From Arenibacter sp. F26102 (lineage in GTDB: Bacteria; Bacteroidota; Bacteroidia; Flavobacteriales; Flavobacteriaceae): a stretch of 64,000 nucleotides of DNA. The position numbers and the translations under genes were made by a program. The notes beneath the pieces are model-generated. The model did not search any database and was not told the DNA's origin. It worked only from the letters and a program-made list of their open reading frames with translations. Shown one piece after another: positions 1 to 9,710 of the stretch. How positions within the stretch are numbered: the stretch's first letter is position 1; each line of letters opens with the position of its first letter. The stretch is taken from positions 310,001 to 374,000 of the forward strand of contig NZ_JALKBC010000001.1 in assembly GCF_023015865.1 (NCBI RefSeq), written 5' to 3'.

Positions 1-2
1 CA

Positions 3-287
3 GGAGTTGATGACGATTTTGAAAAAGGGAAAATCGTTTGGGAATTCGATGCCAAGGCCGATACTTTGATGGTGGTCAATAATGACGAGTCCAATTCAAT
101 CTATAATGGCTTGCCAACAGCAACCTATACCTATTCCGTTCTACAGGAGAAAGACAAATTTTATTTAGTGGTAAATGACAAGGAGATAGGTGGAATTACA
201 GTTGGGGAAACAAAATTGCTCTTAGATCAAAATAGTACTACTTTCGGTAGTGGTGCAGATGGATTTATTCTTGTATTTGAAAAATAG
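3..287 (+). CDS. 3' end of an unrecognised protein (partial)
   Basis: An open frame enters from the left edge in frame 3 and runs 94 codons to a TAG. The start lies outside the window; the internal ATG at 66 is unlikely to be the start because the frame is open and protein-like before it. The visible part alternates short beta-strand-like stretches (YTYSVLQ, KFYLVV, DGFILVFEK) and could be the end of a beta-barrel or lipocalin-like secreted protein, but I do not recognise a family. It converges on the cold-shock gene at 368-562. Confidence 0.6.
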   Translation, partial: GVDDDFEKGKIVWEFDAKADTLMVVNNDESNSIYNGLPTATYTYSVLQEKDKFYLVVNDKEIGGITVGETKLLLDQNSTTFGSGADGFILVFEK

Positions 288-367
288 CCCGGACAATGAA
301 CCTAGGGTGCAAAAACAAAAAACCCTAGCGTTCACCAAGGTTTTCCGTTCGTTAAAAATAAATTGTA

Positions 368-562
368 TTAGCCAATTACTTGCACTTGTGCAGCAACTAT
401 TCCCTTTCGGCCTTCTTCTTCCTGGTATTCTACTTTGTCACCTTCATTAAGTTCAGTGCCGTTTAATGAAGTTGCATGAACAAAAATGTCTTTACCTGTG
501 TCGTCGTTGGTAATGAAGCCATATCCCTTGGATTCATTATAAAATTTTACTGTTCCAATCAT
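368..562 (-). CDS. cspA: Cold-shock domain protein (CspA family)
   Basis: This 64-residue protein is a single cold-shock domain, the normal length of the family. It opens MIGTVKFYNESKGYGFIT, which contains the RNP1-type motif KGYGFI, and carries the RNP2-type motif DIFVHA near residue 26. Such proteins bind single-stranded RNA and DNA through these aromatic residues and act as cytoplasmic RNA chaperones. The gene stands alone with an AT-rich upstream region of about 90 bases. Flavobacteria usually carry several paralogues, so the symbol indicates the family rather than a specific orthologue. Confidence 0.93.
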   Translation of the reverse strand: MIGTVKFYNESKGYGFITNDDTGKDIFVHATSLNGTELNEGDKVEYQEEEGRKGIVAAQVQVIG

Positions 563-655
563 TGCAATGAAATTAAAATAATAATCGTTTAGATTACTAA
601 TTTATGTTTTTTTTGGCAAAATTGAATAGAATCGATTTAAAAAAAATATTAAAAA

Positions 656-907
656 TTACTGATTATCAGAGGTTTTCTTTTCCTTGTCTTGCATTTTTTT
701 GATGTTTTCCTCCGTAAGCATATAGTCCTTCATTTTTTTGCCTTTACTGACTTTAATAAGAAATAGGGGCATGGCCACCAAAAAAATTCCTACAGTGCCA
801 AAACCGATACATTTATCGGATAAGGCCTTATTTTCCTCGTTTATGTTAAACCCATAAATAATTGAAGCCAAGGACGCCAAAAGAATTAAAGTGATGATAT
901 ACTTCAT
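656..907 (-). CDS. Small two-helix membrane protein, unknown function
   Basis: About 83 residues with two hydrophobic stretches (YIITLILLASLASIIYGF near the N-terminus and a second around VGIFLVAMPLFLIKV), followed by a charged Lys/Glu-rich tail. I chose the ATG at 907; two codons upstream there is only a TTG. The gene starts 14 nt downstream of the ClC stop codon on the same strand, so the two are probably co-transcribed. I do not recognise the family, and no partner role in ion transport can be concluded from position alone. Confidence 0.65.
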   Translation of the reverse strand: MKYIITLILLASLASIIYGFNINEENKALSDKCIGFGTVGIFLVAMPLFLIKVSKGKKMKDYMLTEENIKKMQDKEKKTSDNQ

Positions 908-921
908 GCTCAAGATCGTAT

Positions 922-2715
922 TTAAGAGGTTAAATTTATTAATTTTCTTCGATAAGCGGTCAAAAGCTTGGATTTGGAAATAAAACCGATATATTTTTCA
1001 TCCTTAATAACGGGTAGGTTCCAGGCACCGCTACTTTGAAACTTCTCCATGATATCCGTCATTTTATCCTTGTCCAATTCAATTATATCCGGAGGGGTGT
1101 TCATGATGTCAACGGCCATCACTTCCTTGTACAATTTCTGATCGAACATTATGGGGCGTATATCATCCAATAAAATGATTCCAAGAAGGGTGTTATTTTC
1201 CCTGTCAATTACCGGGAATATATTTCTGTTGGATTTTACGACCGCCTCGTGCAATATTTCCCCTAGGTTCATTTCTGGATAAATAGGGATAAAATTGTCT
1301 TCAATAACCTTATCGATATCCATCAAGGTCAATACGGCATGATCCTTATCATGAGTAATTAATTCTCCTTTGCGCCCCAATTCCATGTTGTAGACAGAAT
1401 GTGGGTGCACGTATTTGGTAATGGAATAAGAGATTGCAGAGGTTATCATTAGTGGGATAAATAATTCATATCCTCCTGTGACCTCGGCTATAAGGAAAAT
1501 TGCAGTTAGGGGGGCGTGGAGGACTCCCGCCATTAGTCCGGCCATTCCGACCAATGTAAAGTTACTTTCAGAAACTTGGTATGGAAAAATTCCGATACTG
1601 TTTATTACTTTGGCAATGCAATTGCCCATTATACTTCCCATAAAAAGTGTTGGGGCAAAGATTCCCCCAACTCCTCCTGCTCCAAATGTCAGGGCACAGG
1701 CAATAATTTTGAAAAAAACCAATCCGGCAAGTAGGCCAATTACTACCCACACCTGTGAAAGGTCTAAATTAAAAATGTTGTTTTCCAACACTTTTTCGGG
1801 GCTTCCTTTGATTAAGTTGTTGATAACATCAAAACCTTCACCGTATAATGGGGGTACCAAATAGACCAAAATTCCAATGGCAATTCCCCCATAGAGCAAC
1901 CTTTTAATAGGGGATCCTATTTTGTCGAATATTTTTTGGATACGCTCATATACTTCTGTGAAATATATGGAGGTTAGACCTGCAAACAAGCCTAGGATTA
2001 TAAAGAAGGGAACGTCCGATATTATAAATTCGTCCTCAATTTTAAAGGGCAACAGTACATCGCTCCCAAAGAAAAAGTAGGATGTTATAATTCCTGAAAG
2101 GGAAGCCAAAAGCAAGGGCAACATGGAAGCAATGGTAAGGTCAAGGCTGAATACCTCAATGGCAAAAATAATGGCTGCAATTGGGGCCTTAAATATGGAA
2201 GACATGGCTCCTGCTGCGGCACAGCCTATAAGTAAACTTCTCGTGGTCTGGTTAACGTGGAACATTCTTGAAATATTGGAGCTTATTGCTGCCCCTGTTG
2301 CCACCGTGGGCCCTTCCAAACCAACAGATCCTCCAAAACCAACCGTTATGGGGGCTGTTAAGATAGATCCGAACATCTGATATTTCCGCATTATTCCCTT
2401 CATCTTGGAAATGGCAAAGAGGGTAGAGGGAATACCATGGCTCACTTTGTTGCGAATCACATATTTAATGATCAAATAAACAAGGGTAAGACCAATTATA
2501 GGGAAAACGAAATAAAAGGCGTTGTGGTAATATCTCACCAAATTACCTTCCAATAGGTGTTGAAAAAAGTGAGTTAAATTTTTAAGGACAACAGCACCAA
2601 TCCCAGAAGTAAACCCAACCAAAATACTAAGGATATAAATAAATTGCCTTTGGGAGATATGTTTTGCGCGCCAAACCAAAAAGTTGTTTAGCCAGGATTT
2701 TTTTAATGCTGCCAT
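922..2715 (-). CDS. ClC-family chloride channel/exchanger with CBS pair
   Basis: A 597-residue inner-membrane protein with the ClC fold: many hydrophobic helices over residues 20-440, the selectivity-filter motif GSVGLEGP, and GGIFAPTLFMGS in the second half. The glutamate in GLEGP is the gating glutamate of ClC proteins and suggests chloride/proton exchange rather than a passive channel. The last 140 residues are two CBS-like repeats (from about 470 and 535), a regulatory module that often binds adenine nucleotides. It lies downstream of aspS behind a terminator and is probably followed in the same transcript by the small membrane protein ending at 656. Confidence 0.92.
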   Translation of the reverse strand: MAALKKSWLNNFLVWRAKHISQRQFIYILSILVGFTSGIGAVVLKNLTHFFQHLLEGNLVRYYHNAFYFVFPIIGLTLVYLIIKYVIRNKVSHGIPSTLFAISKMKGIMRKYQMFGSILTAPITVGFGGSVGLEGPTVATGAAISSNISRMFHVNQTTRSLLIGCAAAGAMSSIFKAPIAAIIFAIEVFSLDLTIASMLPLLLASLSGIITSYFFFGSDVLLPFKIEDEFIISDVPFFIILGLFAGLTSIYFTEVYERIQKIFDKIGSPIKRLLYGGIAIGILVYLVPPLYGEGFDVINNLIKGSPEKVLENNIFNLDLSQVWVVIGLLAGLVFFKIIACALTFGAGGVGGIFAPTLFMGSIMGNCIAKVINSIGIFPYQVSESNFTLVGMAGLMAGVLHAPLTAIFLIAEVTGGYELFIPLMITSAISYSITKYVHPHSVYNMELGRKGELITHDKDHAVLTLMDIDKVIEDNFIPIYPEMNLGEILHEAVVKSNRNIFPVIDRENNTLLGIILLDDIRPIMFDQKLYKEVMAVDIMNTPPDIIELDKDKMTDIMEKFQSSGAWNLPVIKDEKYIGFISKSKLLTAYRRKLINLTS

Positions 2716-2725
2716 GATTTTGAAA

Positions 2726-2759
2726 AAAATCCTGCTATCCAGTAAGATAGCAGGATTTT
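2726..2759 (-). terminator. Rho-independent terminator of aspS
   Basis: A perfect 13-bp inverted repeat (2726-2738 with 2747-2759, core AATCCTGCTAT) surrounds an 8-nt loop. On the minus strand it is followed by a T-run. It sits between the aspS stop and the ClC start and should end the aspS transcript. Confidence 0.85.
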
Positions 2760-2769
2760 AAAGATATGT

Positions 2770-4518
2770 TTATAAATCCAATTTTAGATGAAGTTCCTGT
2801 AACTGAGTGTCATCTATAGGTGCAGGGGCATCGATCATGACATCGCGGCCACTATTGTTTTTTGGAAAAGCAATAAAGTCCCGTATAGTTTCCTGTCCAC
2901 CTAAAATGGCCACCAATCTATCCAGGCCAAAAGCCAGGCCTCCATGGGGAGGGGCGCCATATTGAAAGGCATCCATTAGAAACCCAAATTGTGCCTTTGC
3001 CTCCTCTGGGCTAAAGCCAAGATGTCTTAACATTGTGGCCTGTATTTGTTTATCATGAATACGTATGGATCCTCCACCAATTTCATTGCCATTTAACACT
3101 AGATCGTAAGCATTGGCCTTTACTGCTCCTGGGTCGGTATCCAATAACTCCAACTGTCCCGGTTTTGGTGAGGTAAAGGGATGGTGCATGGCATGGTAAT
3201 GACCCGTTTCCTCATCCAGTTCCAATAATGGAAAATCTATTACCCAAAGAGGAGCAAATTCATCTTTTTTGCGCAGTCCCAAACGTTCTGCCATTTCCAT
3301 TCTAAGTGCACTTAATTGAGTCCTGGTTTTATTGGTGTCTCCGGACAGTACGCATATTAAATCGCCAGGTTTTGCTCCAGTGGCTTCTGCCCATTTCGCA
3401 AGGTCGGCCTGGTCATAAAATTTATCGACCGAAGACTTAAAGGAACCATCTTCATTGTATTTGGCATAGACCATACCTTTTGCCCCTATTTGTGGTCGAC
3501 GGACCCAGTCTACAAGGGCGTCAATTTCTTTTCTGGTAAAGCTAGCAGCTCCCGGAATGGCGATACCTACTACCAATTCTGCCTCGTTAAAAATGCTAAA
3601 ATCCTTATGTTGGGCACAGGCGTTAAGCTCGCCGAATTCCATTCCAAAACGGATATCCGGCTTGTCGTTGCCATATTTCTGCATGGCGTCATCGTAGGTC
3701 ATTCTTGGGAATTTGTCCACGCTAACCCCTTTTATTTCCTGTAAAAGATGTCTGGTAAGTCCTTCAAAGACATTTAGGATATCTTCCTGTTCCACAAATG
3801 CCATCTCACAATCTATTTGGGTAAATTCGGGTTGTCTATCCGCTCTAAGATCTTCGTCCCTAAAGCATTTTACGATCTGGAAGTACTTATCCATTCCCCC
3901 AACCATCAATAACTGCTTAAATGTTTGTGGTGATTGTGGCAAGGCATAAAACTGACCTTCGTTCATTCTACTGGGCACCACAAAATCACGGGCACCCTCT
4001 GGCGTGGATTTGATCAAATATGGTGTTTCAACTTCAATAAAACCTTGGTCGGATAGATGTTTCCTGACCTCTATGGCTACTTTATGCCGAAATATTAAGT
4101 TGTTTTTGACGGGATTTCTTCGAATATCCAGATATCGGTATTTCATGCGGATGTCTTCGCCACCATCTGTCTGGTCTTCTATGGTAAAAGGGGGGGTTAA
4201 GGATTTATTGAGTATTTTGATCTCCGATACCAATACCTCCACATTTCCAGTAGGAATATTTGGATTTTTAGAGGTCCTTTCAATAACAGTTCCCTTAACT
4301 TGTATTACATATTCACGACCAAGGGATCTTGCAATTTCCATAATCTCTTTGGAGGAGCGTTCCTCATCAAAAATCAACTGGGTAATTCCGTATCGGTCGC
4401 GTAAATCGGCCCATATCACAAAACCTTTGTCCCTAACCGTTTGTACCCATCCAGATAAGGTAACCTGTTCCTGTTGATGGGCTTCCCGTAATTCACCGCA
4501 ATTATGACTTCTATACAT
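2770..4518 (-). CDS. aspS: Aspartyl-tRNA synthetase
   Basis: A 582-residue class II aminoacyl-tRNA synthetase that charges tRNA-Asp with aspartate in the cytoplasm. The N-terminal OB fold (residues 1-110, beginning [14 protein letters not shown] and including [22 protein letters not shown]) binds the anticodon. The catalytic core carries motif 2 ([18 protein letters not shown]) and the C-terminal motif 3 ([16 protein letters not shown]). The insertion domain between them is of the bacterial type, and the length fits the bacterial family. The start at the ATG of 4518 gives the canonical N-terminus. It is divergent from the susC gene at 4698. Confidence 0.97.
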   Translation of the reverse strand: MYRSHNCGELREAHQQEQVTLSGWVQTVRDKGFVIWADLRDRYGITQLIFDEERSSKEIMEIARSLGREYVIQVKGTVIERTSKNPNIPTGNVEVLVSEIKILNKSLTPPFTIEDQTDGGEDIRMKYRYLDIRRNPVKNNLIFRHKVAIEVRKHLSDQGFIEVETPYLIKSTPEGARDFVVPSRMNEGQFYALPQSPQTFKQLLMVGGMDKYFQIVKCFRDEDLRADRQPEFTQIDCEMAFVEQEDILNVFEGLTRHLLQEIKGVSVDKFPRMTYDDAMQKYGNDKPDIRFGMEFGELNACAQHKDFSIFNEAELVVGIAIPGAASFTRKEIDALVDWVRRPQIGAKGMVYAKYNEDGSFKSSVDKFYDQADLAKWAEATGAKPGDLICVLSGDTNKTRTQLSALRMEMAERLGLRKKDEFAPLWVIDFPLLELDEETGHYHAMHHPFTSPKPGQLELLDTDPGAVKANAYDLVLNGNEIGGGSIRIHDKQIQATMLRHLGFSPEEAKAQFGFLMDAFQYGAPPHGGLAFGLDRLVAILGGQETIRDFIAFPKNNSGRDVMIDAPAPIDDTQLQELHLKLDL

Positions 4519-4626
4519 CTTTTTGTTTCATCTATGAAAAGGCAAATGTAAGAAGTAATAGGGTAAGCTGAAAAAAATATCTTCAATTAGGAAATTCGAA
4601 ATATTGGCTGTGATATTTTACTATAT

Positions 4627-4642
4627 TCTAAAAATTTTTAGA
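4627..4642. promoter_or_regulatory. 16-bp perfect palindrome upstream of susC
   Basis: TCTAAAAATTTTTAGA reads identically on both strands, with further weaker symmetry (ATATTC and GAATAT) outside it. It lies in the divergent aspS-susC spacer about 55 bases upstream of the susC start. A regulator-binding site is possible, but no regulator gene is adjacent. Confidence 0.35.
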
Positions 4643-4697
4643 GAATATTAACAAAACTTAAGTATTTTAGTATATAATTCTAACGAAACTTACTAAT

Positions 4698-7670
4698 ATG
4701 AAACAGAAATTAATTAAGAAAAACATGTTCTTATTTTTTTTAATGGCACCTCTGCTATTGGTAGCTCAGGGAGTTGTTAATGGAAAGGTAACAGACGCTG
4801 GCCTTGGAGATCCACTTCCAGGGGTAAATGTGGTAATTAAAGGGACCACGACAGGTACTACCTCGGATTTTGATGGTAATTATGAAATCTCAGTGGATAA
4901 TTTCCCGACTACCTTGGTGTTTTCATCCTTGGGATATGCCTTAAGGGAAATACAGGTAACTGGACCAACTACCTTAAATGTTGCTATGGAGGAATCGGCA
5001 ACAGGTTTGGAGGAAGTAGTGGTAACAGGATTGGCAACATCGGTTAAACGGAGTAATTCTGCCAATGCAGTTGCTACGGTATCCGCAGATGAATTAACGG
5101 GAAGAACCCCACCTCAAACCTTGGATGGAGCCTTGGCCGGTAAATTTGCAGGAGCACAAATTACAGCGGCTTCCGGGGCCCCGGGTGGTGGTATGTCGGT
5201 AAAATTAAGAGGGGTAACCTCTATAAATGGACAGGGTCAGCCATTATATATTATAGATGGGGTCTATGTGAATAACAACAGTGTCTTTGCTGGTGGTTTA
5301 AATGAGATATCCAACGCCGCTGGTGGTGGCGCCTCCTCAACCGATTCACAGGACAACGCGTCAAATAGGATTGCTGATATTAACCCGGACGACATTCAGA
5401 ACATTGAAATATTGAAAGGAGCTTCGGCCTCAGCAATTTACGGTTCTAGGGCAGCCGCTGGTGTAATCATTATTACTACCAAAAAAGGGAAAGCAGGGAA
5501 AACAAAAATTAATTTTTCCCAGGCCTTGGGATTTAATGAAGCTGTCAACCTCTTGGGGCAAAGAAATTGGACTGCTGCATTGGCAGAAAGTGTTTACGAG
5601 GAAGGTGCATTATATACCGCAGCTGAATCCGCAGGTAGACTGCGGGATTATGAGAAGGAGATTTATGGGGAAAAGGGCTTTATTACAAATACTAATTTAA
5701 GTATTTCAGGTGGGTCGGATAAAACCTCCTTTTTTGGCAGTTTTACCAACAACGAGGAAGATGGTATTGTAAAAAGGACAGGAGCATCCAAACAATCACT
5801 TAGGTTAAATGTTGATCACAGGATAACAGACGATATTAAATTGTCCTTAACTGGAAATTATTTGGAGTCAAGTGCGGACAGGGGGTTCTTTAATAATGAT
5901 AATTCCAATACCACTATAGGTGTTTCCTTATTGTTTACCAGGCCTTGGGATTATTTGTTGCCAGATGCCGATGGCAATTATCCCGATCATCCAGCCAATT
6001 CATCCAATCAGATCCATACTCGAGATGTTATGACGAACAATGAATCGGTTAGCCGTTTAATTGCCGGTGGATCCTTGGATGTAAATTTGTTCAAGAATGA
6101 AAATCAAAGTTTAAAGATGATTTTAAAGGCAGGACTGGATACCTACACTCTTAAAACTACGGTTTTTTTCCCTCGGGAATTACAGTTTATGAGTCCGGCA
6201 GTAGGAGGAGTGGACGGATTGTCATCTGATGGTACAACGCAGAATACAGATGCCAATTTTTCAGGTTTTCTGGTACATAATTTCCGTACAGATAATGAAC
6301 TTAGCTTTACTACCCAAGCAGGGGTAACCAATGAGCAGTTTTCTCAAAATACGGTTAGGGTAACCTCAACGGGTTTAATAGCTTCTGAACAAAATGTGGA
6401 TCAAGCGGCCAATGTTAAGGTTGATCAATTTAGGTTGGAACAGGAAGATGCCGGATTTTTTGTTCAGGAAGAGGTTAACTTTCAAGATAAAATAGTAGGA
6501 ACGCTGGGGATAAGGGGAGATAAATCCTCAAACAACGGTGATGCCAATAAGCTATTTTATTACCCTAAGGCTTCCGCAGCAGTGAATATTCACAATTTCG
6601 ATTTTTGGAATCTGGAGCAGGTAAATCAGATCAAGGTTCGTGCGGCTTATGGGGAAGCGGGTAACTTCGCGCCTAATGGGGCACTTTTTACGACTTATAT
6701 AAACTCTTTGATTAATGGGAATGTGGGGATAATAACTCCGACTACTCTTGGAGATCCGTCCATACAACCTGAAAGACAAAAAGAATTGGAACTTGGATTG
6801 GATGCAGGGTTTTTTAATAACAAGGTAACCTTGGAATTTACTTGGTATAACAAGAAAGTGGAAGACCTGATTCTCCAAGCGGATAACGAACCCTCTTCGG
6901 GCTATACTTTCCGTTGGGCCAATGCCGGTGCCCTGGAAAATAAAGGAGCTGAAATAGGAATAAATGTCAATGCCTTTGACATAGAGGACTTTTCTTGGGA
7001 TTCAGGAATCAGTTGGTTTAAAAATAAATCTGAGATTACCAAATTAACGGTGGCTTCCTTTGATACGCAAGGTTTTGGTACGGGCCTGGGCACATTTAGA
7101 ATTGAAGAGGGCAAAAGTGCTACCCAAATTGTTGGGAATGACGAAAATGGCAATGTAGTAGCATTAGGAGATGCAGAGCCGGATTTTCAAATGTCATTCA
7201 ATAATAATTTCAAATACAAGGATTTCACTTTGTCTTTTTTATGGCATTGGAAAAAAGGTGGTGACAATGTAAACCTTAGTAGGTTGCTTTCAGATTTCGG
7301 AGGAACAAGTGCTGATTACGATGAGATTTCACTAGACCCTTCAGGTGACTCGAACAATGGAGACTATAGAATAGGTGCCTTTTTGGGTGGTTTTGCTGGT
7401 CCTTTTGTGGAAGACGCTTCTTATTTGAAATTGAGGGAGATAGGGTTGTATTACAATCTTCCCGAAAATACACTCCAAAAACTTTTTAAGGGGAATGTCT
7501 CCAATGTAAAAATTGGTCTTTCAGGCCATAATATCATTAATATTTTTGATTATAACAGTTATGATCCAGAGGTTTCAAATTTTGGTTCAGGAGCTGCAGG
7601 GATAGGAATTGAAGTAGCACCATTTCCATCGTCCAAAAGATTTATGTTTCACTTATCAGTTGGACTATAA
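4698..7670 (+). CDS. SusC/RagA-type TonB-dependent outer-membrane transporter
   Basis: A 990-residue outer-membrane protein. It has a signal peptide ending near LLLVAQG, then a carboxypeptidase-regulatory-like domain (residues 27-105, GKVTDAGLGDPLPGVNVVIKG), a TonB-box-like EEVVVTG, a plug domain with the SusC signature region (LYIIDGVYVNN, IEILKGASASAIYGSRAAAGVIIITTKKG), and a C-terminal beta-barrel. With its SusD partner, which starts 17 nt downstream, it imports oligomers, usually glycans or peptides, using TonB energy. No glycoside hydrolase, peptidase, sigma factor or anti-sigma factor lies beside it, so the substrate cannot be inferred. There is no STN domain, unlike the second SusC at 59.6 kb. 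Confidence 0.93.
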   Translation: MKQKLIKKNMFLFFLMAPLLLVAQGVVNGKVTDAGLGDPLPGVNVVIKGTTTGTTSDFDGNYEISVDNFPTTLVFSSLGYALREIQVTGPTTLNVAMEESATGLEEVVVTGLATSVKRSNSANAVATVSADELTGRTPPQTLDGALAGKFAGAQITAASGAPGGGMSVKLRGVTSINGQGQPLYIIDGVYVNNNSVFAGGLNEISNAAGGGASSTDSQDNASNRIADINPDDIQNIEILKGASASAIYGSRAAAGVIIITTKKGKAGKTKINFSQALGFNEAVNLLGQRNWTAALAESVYEEGALYTAAESAGRLRDYEKEIYGEKGFITNTNLSISGGSDKTSFFGSFTNNEEDGIVKRTGASKQSLRLNVDHRITDDIKLSLTGNYLESSADRGFFNNDNSNTTIGVSLLFTRPWDYLLPDADGNYPDHPANSSNQIHTRDVMTNNESVSRLIAGGSLDVNLFKNENQSLKMILKAGLDTYTLKTTVFFPRELQFMSPAVGGVDGLSSDGTTQNTDANFSGFLVHNFRTDNELSFTTQAGVTNEQFSQNTVRVTSTGLIASEQNVDQAANVKVDQFRLEQEDAGFFVQEEVNFQDKIVGTLGIRGDKSSNNGDANKLFYYPKASAAVNIHNFDFWNLEQVNQIKVRAAYGEAGNFAPNGALFTTYINSLINGNVGIITPTTLGDPSIQPERQKELELGLDAGFFNNKVTLEFTWYNKKVEDLILQADNEPSSGYTFRWANAGALENKGAEIGINVNAFDIEDFSWDSGISWFKNKSEITKLTVASFDTQGFGTGLGTFRIEEGKSATQIVGNDENGNVVALGDAEPDFQMSFNNNFKYKDFTLSFLWHWKKGGDNVNLSRLLSDFGGTSADYDEISLDPSGDSNNGDYRIGAFLGGFAGPFVEDASYLKLREIGLYYNLPENTLQKLFKGNVSNVKIGLSGHNIINIFDYNSYDPEVSNFGSGAAGIGIEVAPFPSSKRFMFHLSVGL

Positions 7671-7687
7671 CATTTAAAAATAATAAT

Positions 7688-8983
7688 ATGAAAATCACAA
7701 ATAAATTAAAAGTTCTATTTATGACCTTAATCGGATTGCTGGTTTTTGGTTGTACCATTGAAGATGGGAAAGATTTAAACGGTCCGGCAACCTCAACTGT
7801 CTCTGAAGGGGTGTCCAGAACTGAACTTCCTCAGGTGGTATCTGGAATATTGGCCGATATGCGAGATCGTCTAAACACTCAGATAGATGTTATATCTGTT
7901 GTTGGACGGGATTATTGGAGGCATCAGAGTTCCGACCCCAGATGGACGGGTGATCTTATGACAGGGGTATTGGATGATAACGCCTTTTATCTTACTACAC
8001 CTTATGCAGCTCGTTATGCCGTAGTAAAGGAATGTAATCAATTGTTACAAGGATTGGAAAATTCCGATCCAAACTTAACCACAGAAAATTGGTCGGATAG
8101 TGAACAAGGTGCCATTAGAGGATTTGCCAATACCTTTAAAGCATATGAGTTATTATCCGTACTTAATATGTTATACCAGAATGGAATACGCACTGATGTG
8201 GCCGATCCGGATAATTTAGGTGGATTTGAGGGTTACGACGCCGCCTTGACAACTATTATTGGGTTATTAAATTCAGCTGCTACTGATTTGGCTGCCGGCG
8301 GGGATGTTTCCCCTAACACCTTGGGAGTGTCCTATTTGGAATTTAATAGGGCATTAACTGCTAGGGCTGCGGCCTATCAGGGGAATTATTCTCTTGTGCT
8401 AAGCGCTTTGGAGGATTCCTTTATGGATTTTTCAGGTGATATGTATCTGGGTGCTTATTACCAGTTTTCAGCTGCAGGATCAGATGAATTGAACCAGTTA
8501 TTTTTTGCCTTAAACTCCACTGGGGCCAATGCGAGAATTGCACATCCCGATTTTGTTAGTTCCGCAGAAGCGGGTGATAGTCGAAAGGGAAAAGCGGTTA
8601 AGAGAACTAGTGGAGAACTTAATATTGGAGGATTGACCCCAGGAACGCATGATGTTTATATTTATAAATCCAGCACGGATCCCGTTGCAATGATTAGGAA
8701 TGAGGAGCTTATTTTGTTATACGCAGAAGCGAATATGGTAGATAATCCGGGTGAGGCAGAAATGGCAATCAACGTAGTGAGAGATGCCGCTGGACTTGAT
8801 CCTGTTGTTCCAGGTACAGTAGACGAGGACCGGCTTTTGTATGAAAGAAGATATTCTTTATTCGCAGAGGGACATCGCTGGATAGATTTAAGAAGATTTG
8901 ATAGATTGGATGAGCTTGTAATAGATAGAGCAGGGGATAATATAGTTACCCAATTTCCTATCCCTCAGAATGAAGGCCAATAG
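7688..8983 (+). CDS. SusD/RagB-family substrate-binding lipoprotein
   Basis: A 431-residue lipoprotein with a lipobox near the N-terminus (GLLVFGC, Cys about 22), so it is probably anchored at the outer-membrane surface. It contains the SusD-type TPR-like helical region (KAYELLSVLNMLYQNG) and the C-terminal SusD signature (ELILLYAEANMVDNPGEAEMAINVVRDAAGL, then LLYERRYSLFAEGHRWIDLRRF). It is at the short end for SusD proteins. It follows its SusC partner by 17 nt, which indicates an operon, and a strong terminator follows at 9022. Confidence 0.92.
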   Translation: MKITNKLKVLFMTLIGLLVFGCTIEDGKDLNGPATSTVSEGVSRTELPQVVSGILADMRDRLNTQIDVISVVGRDYWRHQSSDPRWTGDLMTGVLDDNAFYLTTPYAARYAVVKECNQLLQGLENSDPNLTTENWSDSEQGAIRGFANTFKAYELLSVLNMLYQNGIRTDVADPDNLGGFEGYDAALTTIIGLLNSAATDLAAGGDVSPNTLGVSYLEFNRALTARAAAYQGNYSLVLSALEDSFMDFSGDMYLGAYYQFSAAGSDELNQLFFALNSTGANARIAHPDFVSSAEAGDSRKGKAVKRTSGELNIGGLTPGTHDVYIYKSSTDPVAMIRNEELILLYAEANMVDNPGEAEMAINVVRDAAGLDPVVPGTVDEDRLLYERRYSLFAEGHRWIDLRRFDRLDELVIDRAGDNIVTQFPIPQNEGQ

Positions 8984-9021
8984 GTAAACAGGTTAAAATA
9001 CCAATTGGATGAATTTAAATT

Positions 9022-9048
9022 AAACTCCCTATTTCAGGGAGTTTTTTT
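9022..9048 (+). terminator. Terminator of the susC-susD operon
   Basis: A perfect 9-bp stem AAACTCCCT / AGGGAGTTT with a 5-nt loop, running into seven T residues, 40 bases after the susD stop. Confidence 0.9.
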
Positions 9049-9183
9049 ATTAGTAAGCAATTGAAGCACAGAAAAACAACTATCTAATGTAAATTTAATG
9101 TTAACTAAATGTATCTTTTTCGTAAAATATATGTATCTTTATTTCGTTAAGAGATTATTGATAAATATAAAATCCCAAATAAA

Positions 9184-9534
9184 ATGAAAGGAATAACACT
9201 AATTTTTGCACTAATATTTTCAGTTGTTATCAACGCACAAGATATAAAACCCGTTTTTGAACAAGATGGTGAAATGCTAAAGGCCACTTATTACCACGAC
9301 AATGGAGTAGTTTCCCAAGAGGGTCAATTTCTAAATGGAAAACTTCATGGAGAATGGAAGATGTTTGGTGAAGATGGAAGAAAAATTGCCATGGGAGAAT
9401 ATACCGAAGGAAAGAAAACAGGAAAATGGTTCTTCTGGGATGCTAAAAAACTAAAAGAAGTAGATTTTGTGGATAGTAAAATTGCCAATGTTACCGAATG
9501 GAACAGTGCTGGTCAATTGGCGGTCAATAAATAA
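9184..9534 (+). CDS. Secreted MORN-repeat (YwqK-like) protein
   Basis: A 116-residue protein with a signal peptide (ITLIFALIFSVVINAQ) followed by MORN/YwqK-like repeats: YYHDNGVVSQEGQFLNGKLHGEW, then GRKIAMGEYTEGKKTGKWFFW, then a weaker third unit. These repeats form a beta-meander. Bacterial members are widespread in Bacteroidota and often annotated as 'YwqK family antitoxin', but no toxin is present here and the signal peptide argues for an envelope location. It is monocistronic, with its own terminator at 9555. Confidence 0.8.
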   Translation: MKGITLIFALIFSVVINAQDIKPVFEQDGEMLKATYYHDNGVVSQEGQFLNGKLHGEWKMFGEDGRKIAMGEYTEGKKTGKWFFWDAKKLKEVDFVDSKIANVTEWNSAGQLAVNK

Positions 9535-9554
9535 TAAATTTTTTTTTGAATCGG

Positions 9555-9584
9555 AAACCCGGCGATATTCGTCGGGTTTTCTTG
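9555..9584 (+). terminator. Terminator after the MORN protein gene
   Basis: A 10-bp stem AAACCCGGCG / CGTCGGGTTT (one G-U pair) with loop ATATT and a following T-rich tract, 20 bases after the stop codon. Confidence 0.85.
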
Positions 9585-9662
9585 TTTATAATATGGAGCG
9601 ACTCGAGTTTAAAATTGGTGTAGTTTTAGTGGTTATCTCCAAAGTCAAAATATCGCATAAAA

Positions 9663-9692
9663 AAAGAGGCTGCCTTTTTAGACAGCCTCTTT
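9663..9692 (-). terminator. Terminator of the RND efflux operon
   Basis: A perfect 10-bp stem AAAGAGGCTG / CAGCCTCTTT. On the minus strand it is followed by a run of T residues, directly downstream of the pump gene. A shorter T-run on the plus side means it may also work weakly in the other direction. Confidence 0.85.
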
Positions 9693-9710
9693 AGTTTAAT
9701 TGGAATTAAC

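Noticed and set aside
302-328. 7-bp inverted repeat CTAGGGT / ACCCTAG after the first partial gene
   Set aside because: The 13-nt A-rich loop and absence of a following T-run make a terminator doubtful.
9184-9534. Toxin-antitoxin pair
   Set aside because: The protein resembles YwqK 'antitoxins', but it has a signal peptide and no toxin gene beside it.
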